39,729 nucleotides of DNA from Deltaproteobacteria bacterium (GCA_016713535.1 JADJOY010000050.1:1-39729); one strand, 5' to 3'. Numbered from the stretch's first letter, positions 17,813 through 26,716 are shown. The notes: generated by a model not told the origin, from the letters alone. Numbers and translations are program-made.

Positions 17813-19094
17813 TCAGGGCGCGGCGCAGTCGGCGCCGCGCAGCAGCGACAGGTCGATCGCGTCGGCGAGGCGCGCGTAGCCGTCGGCGTTCAGGTGTAGC
17901 CCGTCGCCGCCGTCGAAGCGCGCGTCGATCACGTCCGGGTCGGCGGGGTCGCGGACCGCGGCGTCGAGGTCGACGACCGCGTCCGCGGGGCTCTCGGCGC
18001 GGATCCAGTCGTTGACGGCGTTGCGCGTGGCGCGCCCGGCGGCGCCCGAGTAGCCCGACGTCCGCGAGCGCCCCGCCGGCGTGAGCGTGGCGTGGAGCAC
18101 GTGGAGGCCGCGCGCGTGCAGGCGGGCCACGACCTCGCGATAGCCGTCGGCGAGCGCGCTGGCGGACGCGGCGGAGACCTGTCCGATGTCGTTGATGCCC
18201 TCGAAGACGAGCACGTCGGTGACGCCGGCGCGCGCGAGGACGTCGGCGTCGAGACGCTCGAGGGCCGAGCGGCCGTAGAGCGGGACTCCGTTCGTGAGCA
18301 GCCGGTTGCCGCTGATCCCTGCGTTCGACACCGCGATCGGGCGCGCGGCGCTCTCGAGCCGGCGCCGCAAGAAGTCGGGGAAGCGCTGGTCGGTGTCGAT
18401 CGTCGCGGGGGTTTCGGGGAAGCCGAGCGGTCCGGCCTGGAAGCCGTCGGTGAGCGAGTCGCCGAGGGTGACCAGCGTCGACGAGCCGCCGGGTGCCAGG
18501 ACGTCGAGCGCGGCCACGATCGGCCGGCTGGTGGTGGTCCGTGTGAACGCCTCGGCCGACACGTCCTGTCACCGGCGCCGGGCGCGGTCGCGTACGAGCG
18601 CTGGCGGCCGGTGAGGTGATGGGTCGGGACGCTCGTCGGCTCGAGGGCATGCACGCTCACCGCGATCCCCTCGAAGGCCGTCACCGCGAACTCGGCCGGG
18701 TCGCTGACCACGTCCGCGCCGGGCGGGAGGTCGACGCCTCGCTCGCCTCCGAAGGTGAGCGTGACGGAGGTTCCGGGGACGAGCCCGGCACCTCCGCGCG
18801 CCGCCCCAGCCGCACCGCCGCGAGCCGCACGGTCTCGCGGCCGAAGCGGTTGGTGACGTGGACGCGCGCGGCGCGCCCGCCGCCGAGCGGGGTTAGCATC
18901 ACGCGGAAGGTCTGGTCGGGCCCGCTCGTGAGCCAGTGAAGGCTCGCGTCGATCGGGAGGAACGCGTCGGTGGGCGGCGCCTGCCACGCCGAGATCCAGG
19001 TGCGACCGCCACATTCGGCGCTCGCCGCGGAGTCGCTGCCGCAGCCGGCGAGGACCACGAGCGCGAGGGTGAGTGCGGGGCCGAGCGCTCTCAC
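17813..19094 (-). CDS. SGNH/GDSL-hydrolase lipoprotein (two frameshifts)
   Basis: The GTG start (19094) opens a lipoprotein signal (LALVVLAGCGS, lipobox Cys at about residue 18). An N-terminal beta domain follows (WISAWQAPPTDAFLPI, QTFRVMLTPLGG, VHVTNRFG), then after a break near 18780 LVPGTSVTLTFGGERGVDLP and SDPAEFAVTAFEGIAVSVHA. After a second break near 18570 comes the SGNH hydrolase: block I LVTLGDSLTDG (catalytic Ser), block II NAGISGNRL, block III VFEGINDIGQ and block V DGLHLNADGYARLAD (Asp and His). It is an esterase or deacetylase probably acting at the outer membrane or in the periplasm; the substrate cannot be told. The start overlaps the stop of the small gene at 19091-19360 (GTGA), so they form one transcript. 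Confidence 0.85.
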
Positions 19095-19360
19095 GGAGTG
19101 GCGCCCTCGGCTTCGAGCGCACGCTCGATCTCGCGGAGCTCCGCGTCGATCGGGAGGTCGCGGCCAAACGGCCGCCCGCAGCGCCGGAACCAGTAGGCGG
19201 CGTTGCCGGCGTCGCCTTCCATGCGGTGCACCACCGCGTGGATCCAGTTGGCGAGCGGCTCGTCGTCGTGGTCCTGGACGAGGACGTGCGCGCGCTGCCA
19301 GTCACCACCGCGAGCGCTGCGTACGGCGGCGAGAAGGCTGGCCCGGCGGGCGGGGTTCAC
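19091..19360 (-). CDS. Small conserved hypothetical protein
   Basis: An 89-residue soluble protein starting at GTG (19360). The stretch LANWIHAVVHRMEGDAGNAAYWFRRCGRPF resembles a conserved small family in which a helix with WxHAxxHRxEGD and NAxYWxRR is the hallmark; that family has no assigned function. The middle part looks like a single helical-repeat (TPR-like) hairpin. The stop overlaps the start of the SGNH-hydrolase lipoprotein by four bases, which points to translational coupling and a related job. Confidence 0.65.
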   Translation of the reverse strand: MNPARRASLLAAVRSARGGDWQRAHVLVQDHDDEPLANWIHAVVHRMEGDAGNAAYWFRRCGRPFGRDLPIDAELREIERALEAEGATP

Positions 19361-19376
19361 TGCTTGCCTCCGCGAC

Positions 19377-19783
19377 TCAGGCGGGAGGGCCGTCGAGCGC
19401 CGAGCGCACCGCGTCGAGGAACTCCTCGGTGCGGATCGGCTTGGCGACCAGCCCGGCCGCCCCGGCGTCCAGCCAGGTCTCGGGCGGCACGTTGGAGCCG
19501 AGCCCGGTGAGGAGCAGACAGGTGAGCTCGGGGCGCAGCGCGCGCGCGGCGCGGATCAGCGTGAGCCCGTCCATCTCGGCCATCGTCAGGTCGCTCAGCA
19601 GCAGCGAGCAGCGCACCGTGGGGTCACGCAGGAGCGCCAGCGCGAGCCGGGGGACTCGTAGGCGGTGGCCGCGTAGCCGCGGCGGCCGAGGAAGCGGGTG
19701 AGCACGGCGCACACGCCGGGGTCGTCGTCGACGATCAGGATGGGCTCGTCCGAGCGGGTGGCCTGCGTGAGGGTGTCGCTCAT
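19377..19783 (-). CDS. Single-domain response regulator (one frameshift)
   Basis: CheY-like receiver domain of about 134 residues. The ATG at 19783 opens MSDTLTQATRSDEPILIVDDDPG with the acidic pocket; then VCAVLTRFLGRRGYAATAYES. A missing C in a C run near 19655 breaks the frame, which resumes as RLALALLRDPTVRCSLLLSD (phospho-acceptor Asp), LTMAEMDGLTLI, LLLTGLG (switch Thr) and LVAKPIRTEEFLDAV (conserved Lys). There is no output domain, so it would act by protein contact or phosphorelay. It ends 17 bases before the start of the 19091-19360 gene and may share its transcript. No kinase is adjacent. Confidence 0.85.
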
Positions 19784-20073
19784 CAGGAGTGTGGCGCGGT
19801 GGTGGGCTCTGGACCGCCGAACGGCGGGTGGGCGGCGGCAGGGGCGTGGGATAGCTGCGGCTCGGTTGCCATGGCTATGGCCAGGCGCCCGTTCCGCGCC
19901 CGACGCGCCACGGGATCGGGGCCTGGGCCCGGGGACGGCCGAACCCCGGCGTTCGTGAGTCTCCGTCGACCCCTCTCGATGGCGCGCCCCTTGCGAAGGC
20001 TCGGAGTCGATCCCGGACTCGCGCGGCCCGGGATCGTCACCGGTCCCCGATCCCGCTCGCGAGGAGAGCCGTC

Positions 20074-20460
20074 ATGAAACCCATCGATCGCCGCTTTCGC
20101 TTCCACTCCACCCTCATCGCCGGCGTGGCCGTCTCGGTGGCGGTGACGCTGGTGGCGCCCGTGGTCGCCGAGGCGAGTCAGCAGGGGATTCCGATCAGCG
20201 TGATCGCGCTCCTCAACGCGGGCGTTTTGATGCTGGGGATCGCGTACTTGCTGTGGTCGAGCGCGTGGACGCTGCCGGTCGTCATGAACGGCGTGACCGT
20301 CGGGCTCGAGCGCGGCAGGGTGCCGCGGCCGCTGGTGCGCGGGCTGGTGCTGGCGATGTCGCCGGCGCTGCTCGCGACCTCGGTGGTCTACGGGGTCTGC
20401 GGCGGCGGGGTCCGCGAGTTCCGCCGGGTGCAGCGCGTGGCGCGGGGGCGGATGGCGTGA
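20074..20460 (+). CDS. Small membrane protein of unknown function
   Basis: A 128-residue protein with ATG at 20074 behind cgaggagagcc, a clear ribosome site. It has three hydrophobic segments: LIAGVAVSVAVTLVAPVVA (about 14-32), VIALLNAGVLMLGIAYLLW (about 43-61) and GLVLAMSPALLATSVVYGV (about 90-108), with a basic C-terminus (REFRRVQRVARGRMA). No family is recognised. It is divergent from the response regulator gene; the 290 bases between them hold no feature that I can name. Confidence 0.65.
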   Translation: MKPIDRRFRFHSTLIAGVAVSVAVTLVAPVVAEASQQGIPISVIALLNAGVLMLGIAYLLWSSAWTLPVVMNGVTVGLERGRVPRPLVRGLVLAMSPALLATSVVYGVCGGGVREFRRVQRVARGRMA

Positions 20461-20536
20461 CGGCGCCGCCGCGGTGCTCGCGGGCCAGCGCTGGTCCCCG
20501 AGCGCCGGACCCGGCCTTCCGCCGAGGAAGGTGGAG

Positions 20537-20569
20537 AAAAAAAATGGCCGGCCCGAGGGGGCCGGCCGA
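20537..20569 (-). terminator. Rho-independent terminator of the DUF507 gene
   Basis: On the - strand, GGCCGGCCC (from 20567 down to 20559) and its partner (20554-20546) form a perfect 9-bp stem with a 4-nt loop, followed by eight consecutive T (20544-20537). It lies about 50 bases after the DUF507 stop codon and is the only classical terminator with a full U-tract in the window. Confidence 0.9.
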
Positions 20570-20616
20570 TCTGCGCTCGCCCGGTCGGATGAGGACCGGA
20601 CGGACGCCGCGGGGCG

Positions 20617-21135
20617 TCACGCGGCGCCGCGTTTCTTGCGCACCTCGTGAAGCACCTTCTGGTACTCGATCTCCCAGGCCGGCGTTCCTTCCTGGAGATG
20701 CTTGAGGCGGCCGCGCACTTCGAGGTCCACCGAGTTGTCGTCCTCGAGATGCTTGCGCATGACGTCGTAGATGCGGCGGCGCAGCGTGGGGTCGTCCGCG
20801 AACACTTCCTCCACGTTCGCGCTGACCAGGAAACCCTCGATGAGCTGGTCGATGATCCAGTCGATCCCGTCGTCACCGATCTTGTGCTTGCGCTCGTCCG
20901 CGACGATGCGGCGCACCCGGGCCAGCTCGCTCTGCGGCAGGTTGCGCTGCTGGACCAGGTCCTTCGCTCGTTCCCACACTTCCTCTTCGACCTTGACGTA
21001 CTGGTCGAGGATCGCCCTCACGTCCAGCTCGGCTTCCGTGACCTGACCCGGCGCCACCTCGATGTCCCGGGCGGCGTTCAACGTGCCCAGAATGTCCTTG
21101 GCGAGCGGCTCGATCTTCGATCGGTAAAGCTTCAT
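20617..21135 (-). CDS. DUF507 family protein
   Basis: A 172-residue soluble helical protein with two related halves, as usual for DUF507. The first half starts MKLYRSKIEPLAKDILGTL and includes EEEVWERAKDLVQQRNLPQS; the second contains RIVADERKHKIGDDGIDWII, then IEGFLVSANVEEVFADD and VMRKHLEDDNSVDLEVRGRL. The end WEIEYQKVLHEVRKKRG is characteristic. Function is unknown. DUF507 occurs mainly in deltaproteobacterial-grade and related lineages, which helps with taxonomy. The ATG at 21135 is clear, with a gaaagggg purine run upstream. It is monocistronic, with its own strong terminator, and divergent from the radical SAM gene. Confidence 0.9.
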   Translation of the reverse strand: MKLYRSKIEPLAKDILGTLNAARDIEVAPGQVTEAELDVRAILDQYVKVEEEVWERAKDLVQQRNLPQSELARVRRIVADERKHKIGDDGIDWIIDQLIEGFLVSANVEEVFADDPTLRRRIYDVMRKHLEDDNSVDLEVRGRLKHLQEGTPAWEIEYQKVLHEVRKKRGAA

Positions 21136-21253
21136 GCTTCGCCCCTTTCCTCGTGCTCGTTCACCATCCGATCGAACGAGTCTAACAGACGGGTCGGACG
21201 GGCGGCGATCGAAATCGCCACATTTTGCGCCTCGCCCGACGTCGATCGGACGC

Positions 21254-21259
21254 TCGTAT
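21254..21259 (+). promoter_or_regulatory. Candidate -10 element of the radical SAM gene
   Basis: GCTCGTATACTGCC contains a TATACT hexamer about 50 bases before the GTG start at 21309, in GC-rich sequence. No clear -35 element is seen at the right spacing. The core repeats that before the permease gene (GCTCGTATATTG). Confidence 0.3.
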
Positions 21260-21308
21260 ACTGCCGTGAATTCGACGTGCGCGATGCGCGCGTCACGCGA
21301 GCTCGACC

Positions 21309-22290
21309 GTGCCCGACGCGCCTCACTTCCTCGCGCTGGACCTCGCCGGTGTGTGCAACCTCCGGTGCACGACGTGCGTCCTCGATACCCGTTACCCGGA
21401 CCCGGTGCTGGTGCGCTGGGAGGTGATCGAGGCGCTCGCCGGCGTGCTCGGTGAGGTGGGCGGAGTGGCGCTCGGCTGCAACGCCGAGCCGATGATGCAT
21501 CCCGAGGCGGCGGCGATCGCGGCGTGGATCCGCGCGCGCACGCGCGGCCGGATGCTGGTGATCACCAACGCGAGCCACCTCGACGAGGAGCGCGCCGCCG
21601 CGCTCCTCGACGCCGGCGTCGACGAGCTCGCGGTGAGCGTCGACGGCGCCACGGCGGAGACGTTCGAGGCGATCCGGCTGCGCGCCGACTTCGCCGCGGT
21701 GATGCGGAACGTGGACGGCGTGGCGCGGCGCGCGCGCGCCGCGGGGCGCCCCTCGCTCACCGTGATCTTCACCGCGATGCGCGCCAACCTGCGCGAGCTG
21801 CCCGAGGTCCTCGCGCGCGGCCGAGTGGGGCGCCACGCGGCTGGCGGTCAACGGCTACGAGCCCTATGGGGAAGGACGTATCGGCGAGCGCCTTTGGCGC
21901 GGCGAGGGCGAGCCCGACGGCGAGTCGACGGTCGCGGCCACGCTCTTCGCCGAGGTGGCGGCGCGGGGTGCTGCGCTCGGAGTGACGGTGGTGCTGCCCG
22001 AGCTGGTGCGGCGCGCGGCGAGCGCGTGCCCGTTCGTGACACCGGTGGTCGGTCCGCAGGGCGCGGTGAGCCCGTGCCCGGCGCTCTCGTACGCCCGCGA
22101 CGTCCCGCTCCGGCCGCAACCGGTCACGTACGCGCGGCGGGTGTTCGGCACGCTGCCCGAGCGCTCGTTCGAGGCGATCTGGAACGATCCCGCCTACGTG
22201 GCGTTTCGCGAGCAGGCGAGCTGTGGCTCGTTTCGCGAGCGCGCGTGCGCCGAGTGCCTGGTCGCGACGGGCGTGATCTGCCCGAAGTAG
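21309..22290 (+). CDS. Radical SAM/SPASM-type protein (one frameshift)
   Basis: About 327 residues when the break is repaired. The GTG at 21309 opens PHFLALDLAGVCNLRCTTC, the CxxxCxxC that binds the radical-SAM [4Fe-4S] cluster. The partial TIM barrel follows: GVALGCNAEPMMHPE, VITNASHLDEERAAALLDAG and ELAVSVDGATAETFEAIR. Near 21825 the frame shifts and resumes as TRLAVNGYEPYGEGRIGERL and continues open to 22290. The C-terminus has a SPASM-like Cys set (ASACPFVTP, SPCPALSYA, CGSFRERACAECLV, GVICPK) able to hold one auxiliary cluster. Such proteins modify peptides or other enzymes; no peptide substrate gene is visible nearby. The TAG stop is the first part of a repeat block (TAGCGCGGGG). Confidence 0.85.
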
Positions 22291-22533
22291 CGCGGGGCGC
22301 GCGTCGTCGCACCGGATCGGCGGCGCGATCTCGGCGCTCGCGGGGGACGGAGCCCCCCGCGCTACGAAAACGATCGTGGCGACGGGGGTTGCATCCCCCG
22401 GTGGAGGGCTGCGGTCCCTCGCAGCCGCGACGGCCACGACGAGACGCGCAGTAGAGGGGGACGGGGCGCCCCCCGCGCTACGAAGGCCGCCGTGGCGACC
22501 GGGGTTCGATCCCCCGTCGCCGGGTGGCGGGCC
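22288..22533 (-). repeat. Two reversed copies of the dispersed multi-hairpin repeat
   Basis: At about 22335-22403 and 22452-22530 the sequence follows the reverse complement of the 190-bp array unit: GGGGGACGGAGCCCCCCGCG, CTACGA, then GGCGACGGGGGTTGCATCCC; and in the second copy CCCCCCGCGCTACGA and GCGACCGGGGTTCGATCCCC with CGTCGCCGGG. A truncated piece (TAGCGCGGGG) begins inside the radical SAM stop codon. The block fills the space between convergent genes. Confidence 0.8.
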
Positions 22534-23166
22534 TCATCGCCGCCCGTTCTCCCGCAGGGACACCGGCGGTCCGAGGATCTCGCTCCAGATCAGCGCGCGC
22601 TGGAGCTCGGTGAGACGGGCCGGCAGCCGCGCGCCCGCGGCGCGCCGCAGCGGTGCGGCCGCCCCGGTGAGCACGTCGGTCGGAGCGCCCGGATCGAGGA
22701 TGGCGGCGTGCCCTTCGCGCGCCTTCGCCACGTCGAGGTCGAGGTGACGCGATTCGACCCCCTCCTGGAGGTGGCGGGACCGGAGGCCGCTCACGTGGGT
22801 CTCGAGGTGGCGCGAGGCCAGCTCGTCGCCCGAGGTCATGGTGCGGTGCGCGGGGTCCGCCTCCGGCTCTGGCTCCGCGGTGGGCGGCGCGGGCCGCTTG
22901 GGTCGGGCCGCCGTCGGCGGGCTCGCGGGTTCGGCGGACGCGGGAGCGCTGCGGGCTCGCGCTTGCTGCTCGGCGGCGCGATGCGCCTCGCGCAGCTTCT
23001 TCTCGAGCTCCGCGAGCGCCTCGAGCCCGGTCTTGCGGCGCGGGGCGGTCGCGGGGCCGCCACCACCCTGGCGCTGGTTGCGCGCCTTCTTCTCGAGCCC
23101 CTTCGAGACGTAGCTCAGGAACAAGAACACCGCGACCACGATCAGCTTGATCAGCCCGTCGTCCAT
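22534..23166 (-). CDS. Membrane-anchored protein with SRHL repeats, in flotillin operon
   Basis: A 210-residue protein. One N-terminal helix (LIKLIVVAVFLFLSYVSKGL, residues 5-24) is followed by a basic segment, a short coiled coil (LEALAELEKKLREAHRAAEQQ) and a Pro/Ala/Glu-rich linker. Then come three spaced SRHL units: LASRHLETHV, LRSRHLQEGV and VESRHLDLDV. The C-terminus LTELQRALIWSEILGPPVSL looks like a conserved end motif. It starts 4 bases after the floA stop, so it is the last gene of the nfeD-nfeD-floA operon and probably a membrane partner of the flotillin assembly. No enzymatic motif. Frame intact. Confidence 0.75.
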   Translation of the reverse strand: MDDGLIKLIVVAVFLFLSYVSKGLEKKARNQRQGGGGPATAPRRKTGLEALAELEKKLREAHRAAEQQARARSAPASAEPASPPTAARPKRPAPPTAEPEPEADPAHRTMTSGDELASRHLETHVSGLRSRHLQEGVESRHLDLDVAKAREGHAAILDPGAPTDVLTGAAAPLRRAAGARLPARLTELQRALIWSEILGPPVSLRENGRR

Positions 23167-23170
23167 GGCG

Positions 23171-24187
23171 TCAGGTCTTGGGCTCGGTGGTGCTCATGCT
23201 GTCGACCTGCGAGCCGCCCGCGATCGAGGTGCGCATCTCGGTGTCGGAGACCAGGTTCTTCATGCGGTAGTAGTCCATGATGCCGAGGTTGCCGGAGCGA
23301 AACGCCTCGGCCATCGCCTTCGGCACCTCGGCCTCGGCGAGCACCACCTTGGCGCGGTTCTCCTTGATCGCCGCCATCATCTCCTGCTCCTGGGCGACCG
23401 CCATGGCGCGGCGCTCCTCGGCCTTGGCGCGGGCGACGCGCATGTCGGCCTCGGCCTGATCGGCCTGCAGCCGCGCGCCGATGTTGTCGCCGACGTCGAC
23501 GTCGGCGATGTCGATCGACAGGATCTCGAACGCGGTGCCGGCGTCGAGCCCCTTGGCGAGCACCTTCTTCGAGATCAGGTCGGGGTGCTCGAGCACCTGC
23601 TTGTGCGAGTCCGCCGAGCCGATCGCGGAGACGATGCCCTCGCCGACGCGCGCGATGATCGTCTCCTCGGTGGCGCCGCCCACGAGCCGGTCGATGTTCG
23701 AGCGCACCGTCACCCGCGCCCGCGCCCGCACCTGGATGCCGTTCACGGCGATGCCGTCGATGGTGCGCTTGCCCTTCGCCGGGTCGGGGCAGTCGATGAC
23801 CTTCGGGTTGACGCTGGTCTGCACCGCGTCGAGGACGTCGCGCCCGGCGAGGTCGATCGCCGCCGCGCGCTCGAAGGTGAGCGGGATGCTCGCCTTGTTG
23901 GCGGCGATCATCGCCGTCACGACGCGCGGCACGTTGCCCTGCGCGAGGTAGTGCGCCTCGAGCTTGTCCACGTCGAGCTTGAGCCCCGCCTTCACGCCCA
24001 TGATGCGCGCGTTGACGATGGCGTTGGCGTTGACCCGGCGCAGCTTCATGCCGATCAGCGACGCGAAGCTCACCGACGCTCCCGACGCCATCGCGCGCAG
24101 CCACAAGAGCCCGAAGTTCATCACGATCACGAACATCACGATGCCGAACAGCGTCGCGAGCGCGACCACCACGAAATAGAGATTCAT
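23171..24187 (-). CDS. floA: Flotillin-like protein FloA
   Basis: A 338-residue SPFH-type scaffold of membrane microdomains. The N-terminal hairpin helix ([20 protein letters not shown]) is followed by [40 protein letters not shown], the FloA core [40 protein letters not shown] and [20 protein letters not shown], then a helical region [20 protein letters not shown] and the end [16 protein letters not shown]. Length and motif order match FloA rather than eukaryote-type flotillins. The ATG at 24187 lies 13 bases after the stop of the short NfeD gene with gaggagacggg between. FloA/NfeD pairing is well known in bacteria and supports the call. The SRHL-repeat gene follows after 4 bases. Confidence 0.95.
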   Translation of the reverse strand: MNLYFVVVALATLFGIVMFVIVMNFGLLWLRAMASGASVSFASLIGMKLRRVNANAIVNARIMGVKAGLKLDVDKLEAHYLAQGNVPRVVTAMIAANKASIPLTFERAAAIDLAGRDVLDAVQTSVNPKVIDCPDPAKGKRTIDGIAVNGIQVRARARVTVRSNIDRLVGGATEETIIARVGEGIVSAIGSADSHKQVLEHPDLISKKVLAKGLDAGTAFEILSIDIADVDVGDNIGARLQADQAEADMRVARAKAEERRAMAVAQEQEMMAAIKENRAKVVLAEAEVPKAMAEAFRSGNLGIMDYYRMKNLVSDTEMRTSIAGGSQVDSMSTTEPKT

Positions 24188-24200
24188 CCCGTCTCCCTCC

Positions 24201-24692
24201 TCACAGTCGATTGCGATCGGGCGGCGCCTGCTCGCCGGGTGCCTCGGCCGGCAGGGCCCGCACCACGACCCGGTTCCCTTCCACGCGCAGCACCCGTACC
24301 CGGGTGTCCGATTCGATGAAGCCAGTCTCCGCGACCACGCTCACGCGCCGCCCCTCGAGCTCGGCGGTGCCCGCCGGACGCAGCGGCGTGAGCGTGATCC
24401 CCTCGATGCCGGCGAGCGCGGCGAGCCCGCTCTCGGCCGCGGCGAAGCCGTCCTCGGCGGGCAGGGCGGAGCCGAGCGAGAGCCGCCGCATCGCGTAGCG
24501 CACCATCAGCGGCGCCGCGACCAGCGTGGTGCCGGTGAGGAGCACCGCGGTCACGTATTCCCCCTGGAGCCACGCGGCGACCACGGCATAGATCACCACG
24601 ATGCCACCGAGGATTCCCATCACCACGCCCGGCACGAACAGCTCCGCGAAGAGCAGCGCCATGCCGATCAGGTAGGTGAGGATGAGCGTCAC
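24201..24692 (-). CDS. NfeD-like protein, short form
   Basis: A 163-residue membrane protein with two long hydrophobic stretches ([40 protein letters not shown]) and a third ([20 protein letters not shown]), then a C-terminal OB fold ([51 protein letters not shown]). This is the arrangement of short NfeD proteins, which pair with flotillins. The GTG at 24692 overlaps the stop of the upstream NfeD gene (GTGA). The gene is second in the nfeD-nfeD-floA operon. Confidence 0.88.
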   Translation of the reverse strand: MTLILTYLIGMALLFAELFVPGVVMGILGGIVVIYAVVAAWLQGEYVTAVLLTGTTLVAAPLMVRYAMRRLSLGSALPAEDGFAAAESGLAALAGIEGITLTPLRPAGTAELEGRRVSVVAETGFIESDTRVRVLRVEGNRVVVRALPAEAPGEQAPPDRNRL

Positions 24693-25483
24693 GGGTTCCT
24701 TCGCGGCTCGACGAGCACCCGGTTGCCGCCGGCCCGCACCACCTGCACGCGGGTGCCGCTCTCGACGTACTCCCCGAGCGTCGACGCATCGAGGATCTGC
24801 TCGCCGACCTGGATCTTGCCCGACGGCCGCAGGTCCGAGACCGCGCGCCCGAGGCGCCCCACCAAGGCGGCGTCGCCGGGGAGCGCCGCGGTGAAGCCGT
24901 CCGCGGCGCTGATCTCGCTCTTCTGCACCAGCCGGTTGAGCCCCGGCACGTGCGGGAAGAAGCGCGCCAGCACGGCCGTGGCACCGCCGAACCCGAGCAC
25001 GCCCACCGACACCGTGACGAGCGCCTCGAGCATCGCGGTGCGCGCCTGCGGCAGGCGCAGGTCGGGCAGGGTGCCGGACTGGAGCGCCAGCACCAGCCCG
25101 AGCAGCGTGCACGCGACGCCCGCCACGCCCACCACGCCGAATCCCGGGATGACCGCGATCTCGAGGACGATCAGGATCAGCCCCACCACGAACATCAGGA
25201 TCTCGAGCGGCGACGCGTGGCCGACGAGGTACTGGCTGCCGAAGAGCACCGTCATCGCCACGATGCCGGTGATCCCCGGCACGCCGAAGCCGGGCATCTT
25301 GAACTCGAGGTAGAGCCCGAGCAGCCCCACCCAGAGCAGCATCCCGGCCACCCACGGGTTGGTGAGCACCGCGAGGGCGACGTCGAGCTGGTCGTGGGGG
25401 ATCGTGATCGCGCCGTCGCAGCGCGCCGCCGCGAGCGCCGCCATCGCGACCAGGGCGAGACGCGAGTGGCGTTGGGTGGACAT
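24689..25483 (-). CDS. NfeD-like protein lacking the ClpP-type protease domain
   Basis: A 264-residue protein. An N-terminal signal-like segment (LALVAMAALAAARC) runs directly into the NfeD membrane part: LTNPWVAGMLLWVGLLGLYL, EFKMPGFGVPGITGIVAMTV, LEILMFVVGLILIVLEIAVI and PGFGVVGVAGVACTLLGLVL. A linker of about 60 residues and a C-terminal OB fold (DLRPSGKIQVGEQILDAS, VESGTRVQVVRAGGNRVLVE) complete it. Long NfeD proteins carry a ClpP-like Ser/Lys protease of about 200 residues between the signal and the membrane part; here it is absent although the signal remains. Start ATG 25483. First gene of the flotillin operon; its stop overlaps the next start. Confidence 0.88.
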   Translation of the reverse strand: MSTQRHSRLALVAMAALAAARCDGAITIPHDQLDVALAVLTNPWVAGMLLWVGLLGLYLEFKMPGFGVPGITGIVAMTVLFGSQYLVGHASPLEILMFVVGLILIVLEIAVIPGFGVVGVAGVACTLLGLVLALQSGTLPDLRLPQARTAMLEALVTVSVGVLGFGGATAVLARFFPHVPGLNRLVQKSEISAADGFTAALPGDAALVGRLGRAVSDLRPSGKIQVGEQILDASTLGEYVESGTRVQVVRAGGNRVLVEPRRNP

Positions 25484-25646
25484 GTCGAGGACGGCGCGTC
25501 CCGGGGGAGGAACGAGCGCGGGCGCGCGGGAGGCGAACGTAGGCGCCGCCGTGAGCGCATGTCAACGGCGCGGCCGGCCCGCGGCACACCGCGAGATTCC
25601 CGCGGGAAAGCCGCGCTCCACGCGTGCGCGGGCGGTGTGGATCGCG

Positions 25647-25675
25647 TTGCGGGGGTGGGGGGGCGTTGCTATGAT
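25647..25675 (+). promoter_or_regulatory. Candidate sigma-70 promoter
   Basis: TTGCGG (25647-25652) and TATGAT (25670-25675) are separated by 17 bases, 55 bases before the ATG at 25731. The TATGAT is a rare AT-containing hexamer in this region. It would drive the zinc-ribbon gene, divergently from the NfeD operon. Confidence 0.45.
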
Positions 25676-25730
25676 GCGCGCGCTCGCGCCGCTCGCGCGC
25701 GACAATCCCCGCACGCTTCCAGGACGAGGC

Positions 25731-26690
25731 ATGGCCACCGAATCCGGCTCCGACAAGATCGTGTGCCCGAAGTGCGGGTTCCAGCAGTACAAGCGGTCGG
25801 CGATCTGCAAGAAGTGCGGCCTGATCTTCGACAAGTGGCGCGAGATGCAGGCCAAGAAGCAGAAGGCCGAGCGCGCCGAGATGGCGTCGGCGCCCGAGTC
25901 CGACGAGCCGAGCGAAGGCCGGCGTGTCAGCCCGGTGCTGATCGTGCTCGCGGTGGTCGCGCTGGGCGGCGCCGCGTACTCGATGGTGAGCCGTGGCGGA
26001 GCGAAGCCGCCCGCCCCGCCGCCACCCCAGACCGCCACCACCCAGCCGGCGGGCCCTGCCGGGGCTCAGCCACCCACCGGCATCCAGCGGCGCCCGTCGT
26101 CGCCGGCGACGACGGGTGGCACCGCCGCGCCCGCGGCCCCGGGGACCCCCGCGGCCGCCGGCCCGAGGGTGCGCGACCCGCAAGTCGAGCGCTACGACGC
26201 CTACAAGAACGACCTCGGCGAGGCGGTGAAGCTCCTCGCCGGCTTCGAGAAGAAGCTCAAGGAAGGCCTCGACTTCAAGACCATGCGCACCGAGTTCCTG
26301 GACGTCCGCACGGCGGCGGCGCGCGCGTTCAAGGAGCCGCCCAACGAAGGGTGGGTGTCCTACCAGGCGGTCGAGAAGGCGCTCAACGCGTATTCGGACA
26401 GCCTCAAGTTCTGGGAGTACCGCGTCTACAGCGCCGACTATCGCAACCGCTTGTGGTGCGCGGGCGAGGCGTGCCCGTTCCAGACCGAGCAGGACTTCAA
26501 GGAAGAGGTCGGCCGCAGCGTGAACCTGTGCTGGGATCGCGCCAGCGCGTTTCGCCAGGTCGCCGAGCGCTACCTCCAGTTCGGCGACGCGTTGCGGCTC
26601 GAGTCCGATCCCTCCGCGCGCCAGGAAGTGGCCGACGCCTACAAGCCCGTCGACGAGATCTGGAAGAAGCTCGGCCGCCCGGCCACGTAG
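25731..26690 (+). CDS. Zinc-ribbon membrane protein with Pro/Ala linker
   Basis: A 319-residue protein with ATG at 25731 (aggacgaggc upstream). Residues about 10-35 are a treble-Cys zinc ribbon (CPKCGFQQYKRSAICKKCG) followed by a basic helix. A single helix (VSPVLIVLAVVALGGAAYSM, about 65-84) crosses the membrane, then a Pro/Ala/Thr-rich linker of about 60 residues, then a helical C-terminal domain (YDAYKNDLGEAVKLLAGFEK, FLDVRTAAARAFKEPPNEGW) with CAGEACPF and a further Cys in VNLCWDRAS. By topology the ribbon would be cytoplasmic and the helical domain outside. No enzyme motif. It stands alone; a second zinc-ribbon protein lies at 28875. Confidence 0.75.
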   Translation: MATESGSDKIVCPKCGFQQYKRSAICKKCGLIFDKWREMQAKKQKAERAEMASAPESDEPSEGRRVSPVLIVLAVVALGGAAYSMVSRGGAKPPAPPPPQTATTQPAGPAGAQPPTGIQRRPSSPATTGGTAAPAAPGTPAAAGPRVRDPQVERYDAYKNDLGEAVKLLAGFEKKLKEGLDFKTMRTEFLDVRTAAARAFKEPPNEGWVSYQAVEKALNAYSDSLKFWEYRVYSADYRNRLWCAGEACPFQTEQDFKEEVGRSVNLCWDRASAFRQVAERYLQFGDALRLESDPSARQEVADAYKPVDEIWKKLGRPAT

Positions 26691-26716
26691 CCCGCGCGGG
26701 CACGAGCGGTCGGGAG

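Noticed and set aside
23171-24187. Alternative frame of 317 codons (23151-24104) on the same strand
   Set aside because: The FloA frame has full-length family motifs; the other frame is an Arg/Gly/Ala-rich shadow.
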